A stretch of DNA of 64,000 nucleotides from Mycolicibacterium aurum (GTDB taxonomy: Bacteria > Actinomycetota > Actinomycetes > Mycobacteriales > Mycobacteriaceae): positions 620,001-684,000 of the forward strand of contig NZ_LR134356.1 of assembly GCF_900637195.1 (NCBI RefSeq). The letters run 5' to 3'. Below are positions 37,916 to 46,341 of the stretch, one piece after another; positions within the stretch are counted from its first letter, which is position 1; each line of letters starts with the position of its first letter. The notes beneath the pieces were generated by a model. The model saw only the letters and a program-made list of their open reading frames with translations, was not told where the DNA came from and did no database searches. The position numbers were made by a program, and so were the translations under genes.

Positions 37916-38428
37916 ATGGCCGATATCGCTGCTGCACAGGAGATTCTCCGAGACTCCTTCACCCGTCTGTCCGAACATGCCGACGACCTGACCGATGGCC
38001 TGACCGACGAGGTCGCCTACTACCGGCCGGCCCCGGAGGCCAACACGATCACGTGGCTGATCTGGCACACGGCCCGCATGCAGGACGCGCAGTTGTGCGA
38101 CCTCGCCGGTATCGAGCAGGTGTGGTTCCGTGACGGCTGGGTGGACCGGTTCGCCCTCGACCTTCCGCGCGACGAGCACGGTTACGGCCACACCCCCGAC
38201 GACGTCGCCAAGGTGCGGGCGCCCGCCGACCTGCTCGCCGGTTACTACCGCGCGGTCCACAAGGTGTCGTTGGAGTACGTGGCGTCGGTGTCGGCCGACG
38301 ACCTCGCCCGGGTGGTGGACGAACGCTGGACGCCGCCGGTGACCGCGAGCGCACGTCTGGTCAGCATCATCGACGACGCCGCGCAACACCTCGGCCAGGC
38401 GGCCTACATCCGAGGGCTCGTGCGCTGA
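37916..38428 (+). CDS. DinB/DUF664-family protein (mycothiol-dependent enzyme-like)
   Basis: A 170-residue four-helix DinB fold. The three metal histidines can be placed in WLIWHTARMQD (about 45), near the third helix (VHKVSLEY), and in DDAAQHLGQAAYIRG (about 155). DUF664 members in actinobacteria are often thiol-dependent isomerases or transferases using mycothiol. A TTG three codons earlier is possible; ATG at 37916 is preferred. Confidence 0.78.
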   Translation: MADIAAAQEILRDSFTRLSEHADDLTDGLTDEVAYYRPAPEANTITWLIWHTARMQDAQLCDLAGIEQVWFRDGWVDRFALDLPRDEHGYGHTPDDVAKVRAPADLLAGYYRAVHKVSLEYVASVSADDLARVVDERWTPPVTASARLVSIIDDAAQHLGQAAYIRGLVR

Positions 38429-38463
38429 GCACGCTGATCCGGTGGTGGCCGCTCGGCGGCCTG

Positions 38464-39000
38464 GTGGGCCTGATCGTGCTCGGCCTGGCCGTGGGCAAGG
38501 GGTCGACACCGCTGGACGACTGGTTCCAGCAGCTCGGCGGCCGGTATCCCGAGCTCGGCAGGCTGCTGGTGTTCACCGACGGCCGTGTGGTGCTCACCCT
38601 GTGGGCGATCGTGGTGATCGTCGCCCTGCTGCAGCGCAGGTGGCGGCTGGCCGCGGTCGCCGCGGTGACACCGGTGGTCGCGGTGATGGCGGCACGGCTG
38701 GCCAAGCGGATGTTCGGCCGGCTCAAGGAGGGCGAAATCGCCTACCCGAGTGGGCACACGACGCTTGCCCTGGTGGTCGTCGCGACCGCCGTGCTGCTGG
38801 TCGGGGTGGCGATGTGGACGGTCGTCGTGGCGGTGGCGGTCATGGTGCTCGCCGTCATCGGGCAGGCCGTCTCCTATCACTACTTCACCGACACGATCGG
38901 TGCGCTGTTCCTCGGGACCGCGCTGGTGGCCGTCACGGTCCGCGCCGCCAAACTTGACAGGTGTCAACCCGAGGGCGACGTGGATCACAGCCCTGGTTAG
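38464..39000 (+). CDS. PAP2-family membrane phosphatase
   Basis: At least 178 residues with five or six helices. The phosphatase motifs are AKRMFGRLKEG (C1-like), YPSGHT (C2, with the catalytic His) and SYHYFTDTIGA (C3, His-Asp). Likely an undecaprenyl-, phosphatidate- or other lipid-phosphate phosphatase at the membrane. The GTG at 38464 would cut off most of the first helix. The frame is open back to 38425, where CTG-AGC-ACG overlaps the previous stop as CTGA; translation from this CTG would give 191 residues and a full first helix. Confidence 0.75.
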   Translation: MGLIVLGLAVGKGSTPLDDWFQQLGGRYPELGRLLVFTDGRVVLTLWAIVVIVALLQRRWRLAAVAAVTPVVAVMAARLAKRMFGRLKEGEIAYPSGHTTLALVVVATAVLLVGVAMWTVVVAVAVMVLAVIGQAVSYHYFTDTIGALFLGTALVAVTVRAAKLDRCQPEGDVDHSPG

Positions 39001-39010
39001 CATTGGGGTC

Positions 39011-40540
39011 ATGACTGCGACGTCCGACGTGCACCTGCCCGAGCCGTTCACCGGCACCGGCACCATCAAGAGCCCGGCCACCGACAGTGTCGTCGGCGAA
39101 GTGCGCTGGACCGATCCGGCCGACGTTCCCCGCATGGTGGCCGGTCTGCGCAGCGCCCAGCAGGAATGGGCGGCACGCGGGCCGAAGAGCCGCGCGAAGG
39201 TGCTGGCCCGCTACGCGGTGTGGCTCGGCGAGCACCGCGAGGAGATCGAGAGCCTGCTGATCAAGGAGACCGGCAAGTCCGCGGTGGACGCCGCCCAGGA
39301 AGTGCCGCTGATCATCATGGTGATCTCGTACTACATCAAGACCATGGAGAAGGCGCTGGCGCCGGAGTCCCGGCCGGCGTCGCTGCCGTTCCTGGCCATC
39401 AAGAAGATCACCGTGCACTATCGGCCGCGCCCCGTCGTTGGTGTCATCGCGCCGTGGAACTACCCCGTGGCCAACCTGCTGATGGACACCGTCGGCGCAC
39501 TCGCCGCCGGCTGCTCCGTGCTGCTCAAGCCCTCCGAGCGCACCCCGCTGACCGCCGAGCTGCTGCTGCGCGGCTGGATCGACTCGGGTGCACCCGATGT
39601 GATGGCGATCGTCCAGGGCGGCCGGGCTGCCGTCGAGGCCGTGGTCGACAACTCCGACTACATCCAGTTCACCGGATCGTCCGCGACCGGCGCCAAGGTG
39701 ATGGAACGCGCTGCCCGCCGGCTCACCCCGGTGAGCCTCGAGCTCGGCGGCAAGGACCCGATGCTCGTGCTCGACGATGCCGACATCGAGCTGGCCGCCC
39801 ACGCCGCCGTGTGGGGCGCGATGTTCAACGCGGGACAGACGTGTGTGTCGGTGGAGCGGGTCTATGTGCTGGCCGCGGTGTACGACCAATTCGTCGCCGC
39901 GGTGGTCCGCGACGTCGAGAAGCTCTCGATGGGGGCGGGCGACGGGCACGACTTCGGCGCGATGATCGACGAGAGCCAACTCGCGGTGACCGAGCGCCAT
40001 GTCGCCGATGCTCTGGCCAAGGGCGCGACGGCGGCGACCGGCGGCAGGCGCGCCCCCGGCCCGGGCAGCTTCTACCTGCCGACGGTGCTCGTCGACGTCG
40101 ACCACTCGATGGCGTGCATGACCGAGGAGACGTTCGGACCCACACTGCCGATCATGAAGGTGGCAAGCGTCGACGAGGCGATCCGGCTGGCCAACGACAG
40201 CCCCTACGGCCTGTCCGCCGCGGTGTTCTCCGCAGACGTTGCGCGTGCCGAAGCCGTTGCCGTGCAGTTGGATTGCGGCGCCGTCAACATCAACGACGTG
40301 ATCTCCAACCTGATGTGCACCACCGCGCCGATGGGCGGATGGAAGACCTCGGGGATGGGTGCGCGCTTCGGTGGTGCCGAGGGCCTGCGCAAGTTCTGTC
40401 GTCAGGAGGCGGTGGTGGCGCCGCGCACCGCAGTCGGTGCGGGCGGCAACTACTACAACAACTCGCCCAAGGCGCTGAAGCGGATGAACACCCTGATGAC
40501 CAAGCTCGCACTGATCGGGCCCAAGCGCGCGGCCAGATAA
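39011..40540 (+). CDS. Aldehyde dehydrogenase (succinate-semialdehyde-dehydrogenase-like)
   Basis: A 509-residue NAD(P)+ aldehyde dehydrogenase. Cofactor loop VIAPWNYPVANLL near 147, FTGSSATGAKV near 223, catalytic glutamate in LELGGKDP near 247, catalytic cysteine in NAGQTCVSVERVYV near 280. The layout resembles GabD2-type enzymes and long-chain aldehyde dehydrogenases; substrate unclear. The basic tail (LKRMNTLMTKLALIGPKRAAR, 21 residues shortened here by reading only its start LKRMNTLM) is a likely membrane or protein contact. ATG 10 bp after the PAP2 stop. Confidence 0.88.
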   Translation: MTATSDVHLPEPFTGTGTIKSPATDSVVGEVRWTDPADVPRMVAGLRSAQQEWAARGPKSRAKVLARYAVWLGEHREEIESLLIKETGKSAVDAAQEVPLIIMVISYYIKTMEKALAPESRPASLPFLAIKKITVHYRPRPVVGVIAPWNYPVANLLMDTVGALAAGCSVLLKPSERTPLTAELLLRGWIDSGAPDVMAIVQGGRAAVEAVVDNSDYIQFTGSSATGAKVMERAARRLTPVSLELGGKDPMLVLDDADIELAAHAAVWGAMFNAGQTCVSVERVYVLAAVYDQFVAAVVRDVEKLSMGAGDGHDFGAMIDESQLAVTERHVADALAKGATAATGGRRAPGPGSFYLPTVLVDVDHSMACMTEETFGPTLPIMKVASVDEAIRLANDSPYGLSAAVFSADVARAEAVAVQLDCGAVNINDVISNLMCTTAPMGGWKTSGMGARFGGAEGLRKFCRQEAVVAPRTAVGAGGNYYNNSPKALKRMNTLMTKLALIGPKRAAR

Positions 40541-40600
40541 TCCACCTGCCGTTCATCCCGCCGTCACCGTGCGGTCTGGACGGGTCGATAGCTTCTGCCG

Positions 40601-41464
40601 GTGACCATGCTCAAAGGCGCCGAGTACTACACCGTCCGCGATGACGACGACGACGATCCGGTGCTGGTGCACCACCCGAGCGGCTTCGAGGTCGACACCT
40701 GGCGCGAGGGTTACCCGTACGACGAGCGAATGGGACGCCCCGAGTACGAAGAGCAGAAGCGGCTCCTGCAGATCGAGTTGCTGAAGCTCCAGAACTGGAG
40801 CAAGGCCAACGGACTGCGGCACGTCATCGTGTTCGAAGGTCGCGACGCCGCGGGCAAGGGCGGCACCATCAAGCGGTTCATGGAGCACCTCAACCCCCGC
40901 GGCGCCCGGGTGGTCGCGCTGGAGAAGCCGACCGAACGCGAACGCACCCAGTGGTACTTCCAGCGCTACGTCAACCACCTGCCCGCGGCAGGCGAGATCG
41001 TGCTGTTCGACCGGTCCTGGTACAACCGGGCCGGCGTCGAACGGGTGATGGGCTTCTGCACGCCCGACCAGCACGAGGAATTCACCCACCAGGTCCCGCT
41101 CTTCGAACAGATGCTGGTCAACGACGGGATCAGCCTCACCAAGCTCTGGTTCTCGGTGACGCAGTCCGAGCAGCGCACCCGTTTCACCATCCGGCAGGTC
41201 GACCCGGTCCGGCAGTGGAAGCTCTCGCCGACGGACCTCGCGTCGCTGGACAAATGGGACGCCTACACCGCGGCCAAGGAAGACATGTTCGCGCTGACCG
41301 ACACCGACACCGCGCCGTGGACGGTGGTCAAGAGCAACGACAAGAAGCGCGCCCGCATCAACGCCATGCGCTACGTGCTGGGTAAGTTCGACTACGACAA
41401 CAAGGACCGCGAGGTGGTCGCCGAGGCCGACCCGCTGATCGTGGGGCGTGCGCTGGCCGACTAG
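40601..41464 (+). CDS. ppk2: Polyphosphate kinase 2
   Basis: A 287-residue class I PPK2 that moves phosphate between polyphosphate and nucleoside diphosphates (GDP/ADP). Walker A: FEGRDAAGKGGTIKRF near 85; Walker B: LFDRSWYNRAGVERVMGF near 135; lid arginines in QSEQRTRFTIRQVDP. The N-terminus contains a run of aspartates (DDDDDD). Length and motifs fit mycobacterial PPK2. GTG at 40601; ATG two codons later is possible. Confidence 0.9.
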   Translation: MTMLKGAEYYTVRDDDDDDPVLVHHPSGFEVDTWREGYPYDERMGRPEYEEQKRLLQIELLKLQNWSKANGLRHVIVFEGRDAAGKGGTIKRFMEHLNPRGARVVALEKPTERERTQWYFQRYVNHLPAAGEIVLFDRSWYNRAGVERVMGFCTPDQHEEFTHQVPLFEQMLVNDGISLTKLWFSVTQSEQRTRFTIRQVDPVRQWKLSPTDLASLDKWDAYTAAKEDMFALTDTDTAPWTVVKSNDKKRARINAMRYVLGKFDYDNKDREVVAEADPLIVGRALAD

Positions 41465-41506
41465 CCGAGTCGGGGCCGGGCTGCGCGTCCCGGCAAGGAG
41501 GACCCC

Positions 41507-42376
41507 GTGCGGTTTCTGGCCGCGCTGCTGATGTGGGTGTTCACCACCGTCGCCCTGGCCGTCGCGGTGCCCGCAGTGTGGGCGCAGACACACGTGGTCA
41601 GTGAGGACGGCTACTCCGCACTGGCCGCGTCGGCGGCCAGGGACAGCCGGCTTCAGGACGCGATGGCCGCCGAACTCACCACCCAGGCGGTCGCGCTCGG
41701 ATCCGACAACGGGTACAGCCTCAATCCCGAACTGGTCCGCGACGTCGCCAACGCCTACACCCGCAACTCCGGCTTTCCCGGGCAGTTCGCACAGGCCAAC
41801 CGCATCGCGCACCGGTGGATGTTCACCGGTGCCGTCCCCAGCGGGAACTCCACCGACCAGTGGCTGATCGATGTCGCGCCGATGCTGTCGGATCCGTCGT
41901 TCACCGCGACGCTGGGCACCCTCGACCTGCAGGTACCCTCGTCACTGACCGTGCCCATCACCGTTGATTCGCCCGAGCTGCAGCCCGGCAAGCTGCGCTG
42001 GCTCGCCACGTGGGGGCCGTGGGCGAGCATCGGGGCAGCGGTGATCACCGGGATCTTCGCCCTGCTGACGGTGGCCGCCGCCCGATCGCGGGGCAAAGCG
42101 CTCACCGCTCTCGGTGTCTCGGCGCTGCTGGTCGGCGCCGCGGGCTGGGCGGCGATCGAGGTGGGCAGGCGCTATCAGGAGGCCGGGCTGAACCGCACGA
42201 CCGGAGACATCCGCACCGTGGCCGAGGTCATGGTCGCCCACGCCGAGGGCAGCCTGCATCAGTGGCTCAACTACACGCTGTTCGCCGGTGGCGGGCTGGT
42301 GGTGCTCGGCGTGCTCGCCGCCGTCATCGGCGGTGCCGTGCGACGCACCGAGCGGCCCCCGATGACCCCGAACTAG
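41507..42376 (+). CDS. Membrane protein of unknown function
   Basis: A 289-residue protein. A first helix (FLAALLMWVFTTVALAVAV) is followed by about 150 extracytoplasmic residues (VVSEDGYSALAASAARDSRLQ onward) and then three helices at about 165-190, 200-218 and 250-272. The tail is short and basic. I do not recognise a named family. A GCCGGG/CCCGGC hairpin (41475-41494) lies right before the AAGGAGG ribosome site, and GTG at 41507 is the start. It lies between ppk2 and dedA on the same strand, 42 and 11 bp away. Confidence 0.75.
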   Translation: MRFLAALLMWVFTTVALAVAVPAVWAQTHVVSEDGYSALAASAARDSRLQDAMAAELTTQAVALGSDNGYSLNPELVRDVANAYTRNSGFPGQFAQANRIAHRWMFTGAVPSGNSTDQWLIDVAPMLSDPSFTATLGTLDLQVPSSLTVPITVDSPELQPGKLRWLATWGPWASIGAAVITGIFALLTVAAARSRGKALTALGVSALLVGAAGWAAIEVGRRYQEAGLNRTTGDIRTVAEVMVAHAEGSLHQWLNYTLFAGGGLVVLGVLAAVIGGAVRRTERPPMTPN

Positions 42377-42387
42377 AAAGGCTCTTC

Positions 42388-43020
42388 GTGGCGACAGACG
42401 GAACCGCCGAACTCGACGGTCTCGCCGGTTGGACCATCGACGTGACGGAACGCCTCGGCGGACCGGGCGCCGGCTTGGCCATTTTCCTGGAGAACCTCTT
42501 TCCGCCTCTGCCGAGTGAGGTGATCCTGCCGATGGCAGGATTCGCCGCCCGGCTCGGACAATTCTCCGCGGTGGAAGCGATCGTGTGGACCACCATCGGC
42601 TCGGTCACCGGGGCGTGGGTCATCTACCTCCTCGGGGCCTGGCTCGGCCACAACCGGATGCGCCGGCTCGCGACGAAGTTGCCGCTGGTGGACGCGGAGG
42701 ACATCGACAAGTCCGCGGCGTGGTTCGAGCGTCACGGCGCCAAAGGGGTGTTCTTCGGCAGGATGCTGCCGCTGTTCCGCAGCTTCATCTCCGTGCCCGC
42801 AGGCACCGAACGGATGAATTTCGTCCTGTTCACGGTGCTGACCGCCCTGGGCAGCCTGATCTGGAACAGCGTATTCGTCGGGGCAGGGTATGCCCTGGGG
42901 GCCAACTGGCACCTGGTCGAGCCCTACGCGTCGACTCTGCAGTACCTCGTACTGTTCGTCGTCGTCGCGTTCCTCGGCTGGTTCGTCGTCACGCGCGTTC
43001 GTCGCCGTAGGGCGCGATGA
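42388..43020 (+). CDS. DedA-family membrane protein
   Basis: A 210-residue DedA/SNARE-associated-type protein. Key segments: FLENLFPPLPSEVILPMAGF (acidic residue and proline helix), FFGRMLPLFRSFISVPAGTERMNF (the conserved FxGR..P..R....PAG motif), and a last hydrophobic helix with a basic end. DedA proteins flip or move polyprenyl and other phospholipids and need a proton gradient. The GTG at 42388 follows GAAAGG. Its last 32 bp overlap the convergent crotonase gene. Confidence 0.88.
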   Translation: MATDGTAELDGLAGWTIDVTERLGGPGAGLAIFLENLFPPLPSEVILPMAGFAARLGQFSAVEAIVWTTIGSVTGAWVIYLLGAWLGHNRMRRLATKLPLVDAEDIDKSAAWFERHGAKGVFFGRMLPLFRSFISVPAGTERMNFVLFTVLTALGSLIWNSVFVGAGYALGANWHLVEPYASTLQYLVLFVVVAFLGWFVVTRVRRRRAR

Positions 43021-43909
43021 TGTGCGACGGGTCGGGCCGCCTGTCCGGCGGCGCCTGGCTGTAGTCACCCCACGGCCCGTCGCGGCGCTCGACGGCCGAC
43101 CGGACGCCCTCGTTGGCGGCAGTGTCGATGAACTGCAACGCATCAGGGGTGTTGCGCATCAGGCCGTCGAGGACCCCGCCCAGCGTCTGCGTCGAGGCCA
43201 GCCCCATGTTCTCGTAGGCCTGGTTGACGATGAGCTTCTGCGCCTGAAGCTGGGACAGTGGAATGCCGGACAGCTTCTCGGCGATCTCGGCGACCCGCGC
43301 CTCCAGCTGCTCGAAGGGCACCGACTCGTTGATGAGTTCGACTGCGGCAGCTTCCTTTCCGGTGAGCGGCTCACCGGTCAACGAGTGCCACTTCACTTTC
43401 GCCAGACTCAGCCGGTAGATCCACATCCCGGTCAGATAGGCGCCCCACATGCGGGCATACGGTGTGCCGATGACGGCGTCGTCGCTGGCGATGACGAGGT
43501 CGGCGCACAGCGCGTAGTCGCTGGCCCCACCTACACACCAGCCGTGCACCTGGGCGATCACCGGTTTCGACGCGCGCCAGATGGCCATGAACTTCTGCGT
43601 CGGCCCGGTCTCCCGGGCACTGACCATCGCGAAGTCCTTGCCCGGATCCCACCTGCCGTCGGTGTTCATCGCCTCACCCCAGTGCGCGAACCCGTCGCCG
43701 AAGTCGTAGCCGCCCGAGAAGGCGCGCCCGGCCCCGCGGAGCACGATCACCTTGATCGCGGGGTCGCGTTCGGCCAGGCCGATCGCCGCCTCGATCTCGT
43801 CGGGCATCGGCGGAACGATCGTGTTGAGCTGGTCCGGCCGGTTCAGCGTGAGGGTCGCGACGGCCGCGCGGGTGGTGTAGAGCAACGTCTCGAAACGCGG
43901 TGGGGGCAT
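42989..43909 (-). CDS. Enoyl-CoA hydratase/isomerase-family protein
   Basis: A 306-residue crotonase. Oxyanion-hole segments: GAGRAFSGGYDFGDGF near 62 and HGWCVGGASDYALCADLVIAS near 122; these hold the CoA thioester. A C-terminal extension of about 35 residues is hydrophilic. Position between the groEL2 and S9-peptidase blocks and the length recall EchA2 of M. tuberculosis, but this is not tested. It starts 4 bp after the anti-sigma stop, so it may be co-expressed with the sigma factor operon. Confidence 0.85.
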   Translation of the reverse strand: MPPPRFETLLYTTRAAVATLTLNRPDQLNTIVPPMPDEIEAAIGLAERDPAIKVIVLRGAGRAFSGGYDFGDGFAHWGEAMNTDGRWDPGKDFAMVSARETGPTQKFMAIWRASKPVIAQVHGWCVGGASDYALCADLVIASDDAVIGTPYARMWGAYLTGMWIYRLSLAKVKWHSLTGEPLTGKEAAAVELINESVPFEQLEARVAEIAEKLSGIPLSQLQAQKLIVNQAYENMGLASTQTLGGVLDGLMRNTPDALQFIDTAANEGVRSAVERRDGPWGDYSQAPPDRRPDPSHIIAPYGDERA

Positions 43910-43913
43910 TGGG

Positions 43914-44156
43914 CTAGCGCCAGTCGCGGAAGGCGGCGAGCAACTTGTTCCGGAACGCCGGCTCGATGGCGTCCTCGGAGACCTTGCCCAGTGTGGCGAC
44001 CGTGACGCGGAACTGCTGCAGGTAGTTCGCGCATCCGTCGCAGTCGAGCAGGTGTTCGTCGAACCTGGCCCGGGTGCTCAGATCGAGTGAGTCATCGAGG
44101 TAGTCGCTCACCAACTCGACGAGTTCGTAGCAATCGAGCGGCTTTTCGTTGGTCAC
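43914..44156 (-). CDS. Zinc-type anti-sigma factor
   Basis: An 80-residue protein with the ZAS signature FDEHLLDCDGCANYL: His-x3-Cys-x2-Cys, plus an upstream CYELVEL cysteine. It is soluble, without a membrane helix, like RsrA/RshA. Such proteins bind zinc, hold the sigma factor, and release it when the cysteines oxidise; redox control here is an inference. Its GTG start overlaps the sigma stop as GTGA, so the pair is translationally coupled. Confidence 0.85.
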   Translation of the reverse strand: MTNEKPLDCYELVELVSDYLDDSLDLSTRARFDEHLLDCDGCANYLQQFRVTVATLGKVSEDAIEPAFRNKLLAAFRDWR

Positions 44157-44788
44157 AGCGTCTCCTTCAGATACTTCTCCAGGCTCTGCCGCACGGCCGC
44201 CCGGCCGCGATGCAGCAGCACGCGCTGGTTGGCGGCGCTGAGGTCCAGCAGCCGGCTCACCTCGGCGGAGTCCATGTCCAACAGATCGCGCATCGTCACG
44301 ACGAGGCGTTGCCGTTCGGGCAGCTTCTCGAGCTCGCGCCGGGTGACGGCCCGCAGTTCCTCGCCCAGGGCCGAGCCCTCCGGGGTATCGGGAAACGGTG
44401 TGGGCACCTCGTCGGGCTTCCAGTGCCCGGGGTACGGGTCGTCCTGGTCGCGGAACCTGGCCGGATCGACCGTGCCGCCGGTGAACGCGGCGATCGCCAT
44501 GTCGACGTCCGAGCGTTCGCGAAGGCCGCGCTTCTTGGCGATGTTGATCAGCACGGTGAAAAGCCATGTGCGCAGCGACGATCGGCCCTCGAAGCCGTCG
44601 ATGCCCTTCAGCAGCGCGATCCAGGCTTCCTGGACCACCTCCTCGGCGATCTCATGCGAGGCGACGTAGCCGCGCGCGACCCGCAGCATCGCCGGCGTGT
44701 GCTGGTCCACCAGGGCGGCGAAGGCGACCTCATCGCGTGCCCGGAGTGCGGCGATGAGGTCAGCTTCGTCGGTGGCCATGCTGGTCAT
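44153..44788 (-). CDS. ECF RNA polymerase sigma factor
   Basis: A 211-residue extracytoplasmic-function sigma factor. Region 2: AFAALVDQHTPAMLRVARGY, then AEEVVQEAWIALLKGIDGFEGRSSLRTWL. Region 4: ELRAVTRRELEKLPERQRLVV and VSRLLDLSAANQRVLLHRGRAAVRQ. The linker between them is long and proline-rich. The ATG at 44786-44788 is chosen; a second one lies three codons later. It is followed directly by its probable anti-sigma factor. Not SigK by neighbours; a more exact name is not supported. Confidence 0.88.
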   Translation of the reverse strand: MTSMATDEADLIAALRARDEVAFAALVDQHTPAMLRVARGYVASHEIAEEVVQEAWIALLKGIDGFEGRSSLRTWLFTVLINIAKKRGLRERSDVDMAIAAFTGGTVDPARFRDQDDPYPGHWKPDEVPTPFPDTPEGSALGEELRAVTRRELEKLPERQRLVVTMRDLLDMDSAEVSRLLDLSAANQRVLLHRGRAAVRQSLEKYLKETL

Positions 44789-44819
44789 CTCGGCCAGATG
44801 GTAGCCCGCCACGCCCACG

Positions 44820-45302
44820 TCAAGCTCGGGAACTGCGGATCGCGTCGGACAACGTCCAGGCGGCGATACCGAGCAGCGCGACATCCTTGATCAGGAACTG
44901 CCCGGTCGACGACAACACCGGAAAACCACCCGCTGACGCCTCGAAAACGCCGGGGGTGGTGAACAGGAAACTGAGCGTGGCGGTGAACAGCCCGATGGCT
45001 ATCGCACTGCCGGCCATCGACGGCGCAGGCCACCAGGGCTTGACCGCTATGAGCAGCGCGGCACCCAACTCAAGGATGCCGAGCAGGGTGGAAAAGGTGG
45101 TCACCGAGAAGATGTCGTACACCCAACTCATGAGCGGGCTCTCCGACACCAGGGGTGCGATGCCGTTGGCCTCGTACTCGGTGAACTTGAGCGCACCGAT
45201 CCAGGCGATGACGACGACGAGGCCGTAGCGGGCGAGCACGGCACTCGCGCTGTGCAGCGCGGGAAGCCGGTTGATGAGCGTGGCGCGGGTCAGGGTGGTC
45301 AC
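44820..45302 (-). CDS. DUF417 (YkgB/RclC-like) membrane protein
   Basis: A 160-residue protein with four helices. YGLVVVIAWIGALKFTEYEANGI, taken only from its start YGLVVVIAWIGALKF, and PLVSESPLMSW are the DUF417 signature, followed by GILELGAALLIA and a final helix. The E. coli member RclC helps survive reactive chlorine. GAGAGGAA precedes the GTG at 45302, so a longer frame start (45347) is not needed. It lies 31 bp upstream of the ECF sigma gene on the same strand. Confidence 0.82.
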   Translation of the reverse strand: MTTLTRATLINRLPALHSASAVLARYGLVVVIAWIGALKFTEYEANGIAPLVSESPLMSWVYDIFSVTTFSTLLGILELGAALLIAVKPWWPAPSMAGSAIAIGLFTATLSFLFTTPGVFEASAGGFPVLSSTGQFLIKDVALLGIAAWTLSDAIRSSRA

Positions 45303-45375
45303 GGCGTTCCTCTCGGACGGAGCCACGCGGGACAGCGCGGCGGACACGTCGTAGTGGGGAGAAGAACGGCGAGCG

Positions 45376-45696
45376 TTACACGCCGGGCGGAGGGTCCGGC
45401 TCGCGGTGCGGCTCGTAGGCCGAGTAGATCTGGCCGCCGATCTTCAGATTGGGGGTACGGAAGTACGCCATCCCGGTCATCAGGATCACCGCCGCCGCAG
45501 CGAAAGCGATCGCGCTCTGCACGTCCGGCAGTCCACCGAGGAACAGCAGGATCACCCCTACGAAGGTTCCCGTCCAGTAGATCCGCCGTTTCACGGCGCG
45601 CTTGGGCGCGGTCGGGGTGTCGCGGCCGGGTATCGCGGCGCCCAGCACCAATGCCAGTGCGCCCGCGCCCAGCATCACCATGGACAGCGTGCTCAT
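45376..45696 (-). CDS. Small membrane protein, unknown function
   Basis: A 106-residue protein with three hydrophobic segments (about 6-22, 42-56 and 60-78) separated by a basic loop (APKRAVKRRIY) and a proline-rich tail (EPHREPDPPPGV). No family recognised. Its ATG overlaps the stop of the lipoprotein gene as ATGA, so it is coupled to it. Confidence 0.7.
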   Translation of the reverse strand: MSTLSMVMLGAGALALVLGAAIPGRDTPTAPKRAVKRRIYWTGTFVGVILLFLGGLPDVQSAIAFAAAAVILMTGMAYFRTPNLKIGGQIYSAYEPHREPDPPPGV

Positions 45697-46340
45697 GAGC
45701 TCGGCAACAGCATCTGGAATCCGTCGATGATCTCCTGCGAATCGCTGATATACGTCGGATTGTCGGGGTCGGTGGTCTGGATGGTCAGCGTCGCGAGATA
45801 GGTGGTGCCTGCATTGTTGGCGACGACCGCATGCATGATGATCGGCCGTTCCGGCGCCGGTCCCATCGGCGGAGCGACGTAACGGGTTGTCTCGGAGGGT
45901 AATCCGCATGTGGTGTTGCTCTCGACCTCCAGGTCGAAGGCTCCCATCATGGTTTCGAGGTTTCCGCGATTCTGGTCGAACACATCGTCGGGGGACTGGT
46001 TGCCGCGCGCCGCCTCCAGGGTGACGACGGCATTGGTGGCGAACTCGTCGGCCACCAGATCCGTGGCCACGATCGCGAACCGGATGATCTGACTGTCCAT
46101 CATCGTGTTGCGCTCCCAGCCCGCGGGGACGGGGATGCGCAGCTGGGGTTCGCGGTCGTCCTCGCCCGGGATGTCCTCCAGCGGTGCGTCGACGCCTGTG
46201 CACTCGGCTGCCTCGCCGCCCGATGCCGACGGCGGTGCGCTGCCCGCGCCGGTCACCGCCGTGCCCGTGACCTGCTGGGAGCAGCCGGCCGACAGCAGTG
46301 TCGCCGTCAATGCAAGGGCCAACCAGGATTTCGCGATCAT
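45693..46340 (-). CDS. LpqN/LpqT-like lipoprotein
   Basis: A 215-residue exported lipoprotein. The signal peptide ends in the lipobox LLSAGC, with the lipidated cysteine at residue 20, followed by QQVTGTAVTG, a common mycobacterial lipoprotein start. The body (IPVPAGWERNTMMDSQIIRFAI... to DGFQMLLP) fits the LpqN/LpqT family. LpqN-type proteins interact with envelope transport in mycobacteria. It starts 1 bp after the S9 peptidase stop. Confidence 0.85.
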   Translation of the reverse strand: MIAKSWLALALTATLLSAGCSQQVTGTAVTGAGSAPPSASGGEAAECTGVDAPLEDIPGEDDREPQLRIPVPAGWERNTMMDSQIIRFAIVATDLVADEFATNAVVTLEAARGNQSPDDVFDQNRGNLETMMGAFDLEVESNTTCGLPSETTRYVAPPMGPAPERPIIMHAVVANNAGTTYLATLTIQTTDPDNPTYISDSQEIIDGFQMLLPSS

Positions 46341-46341
46341 G

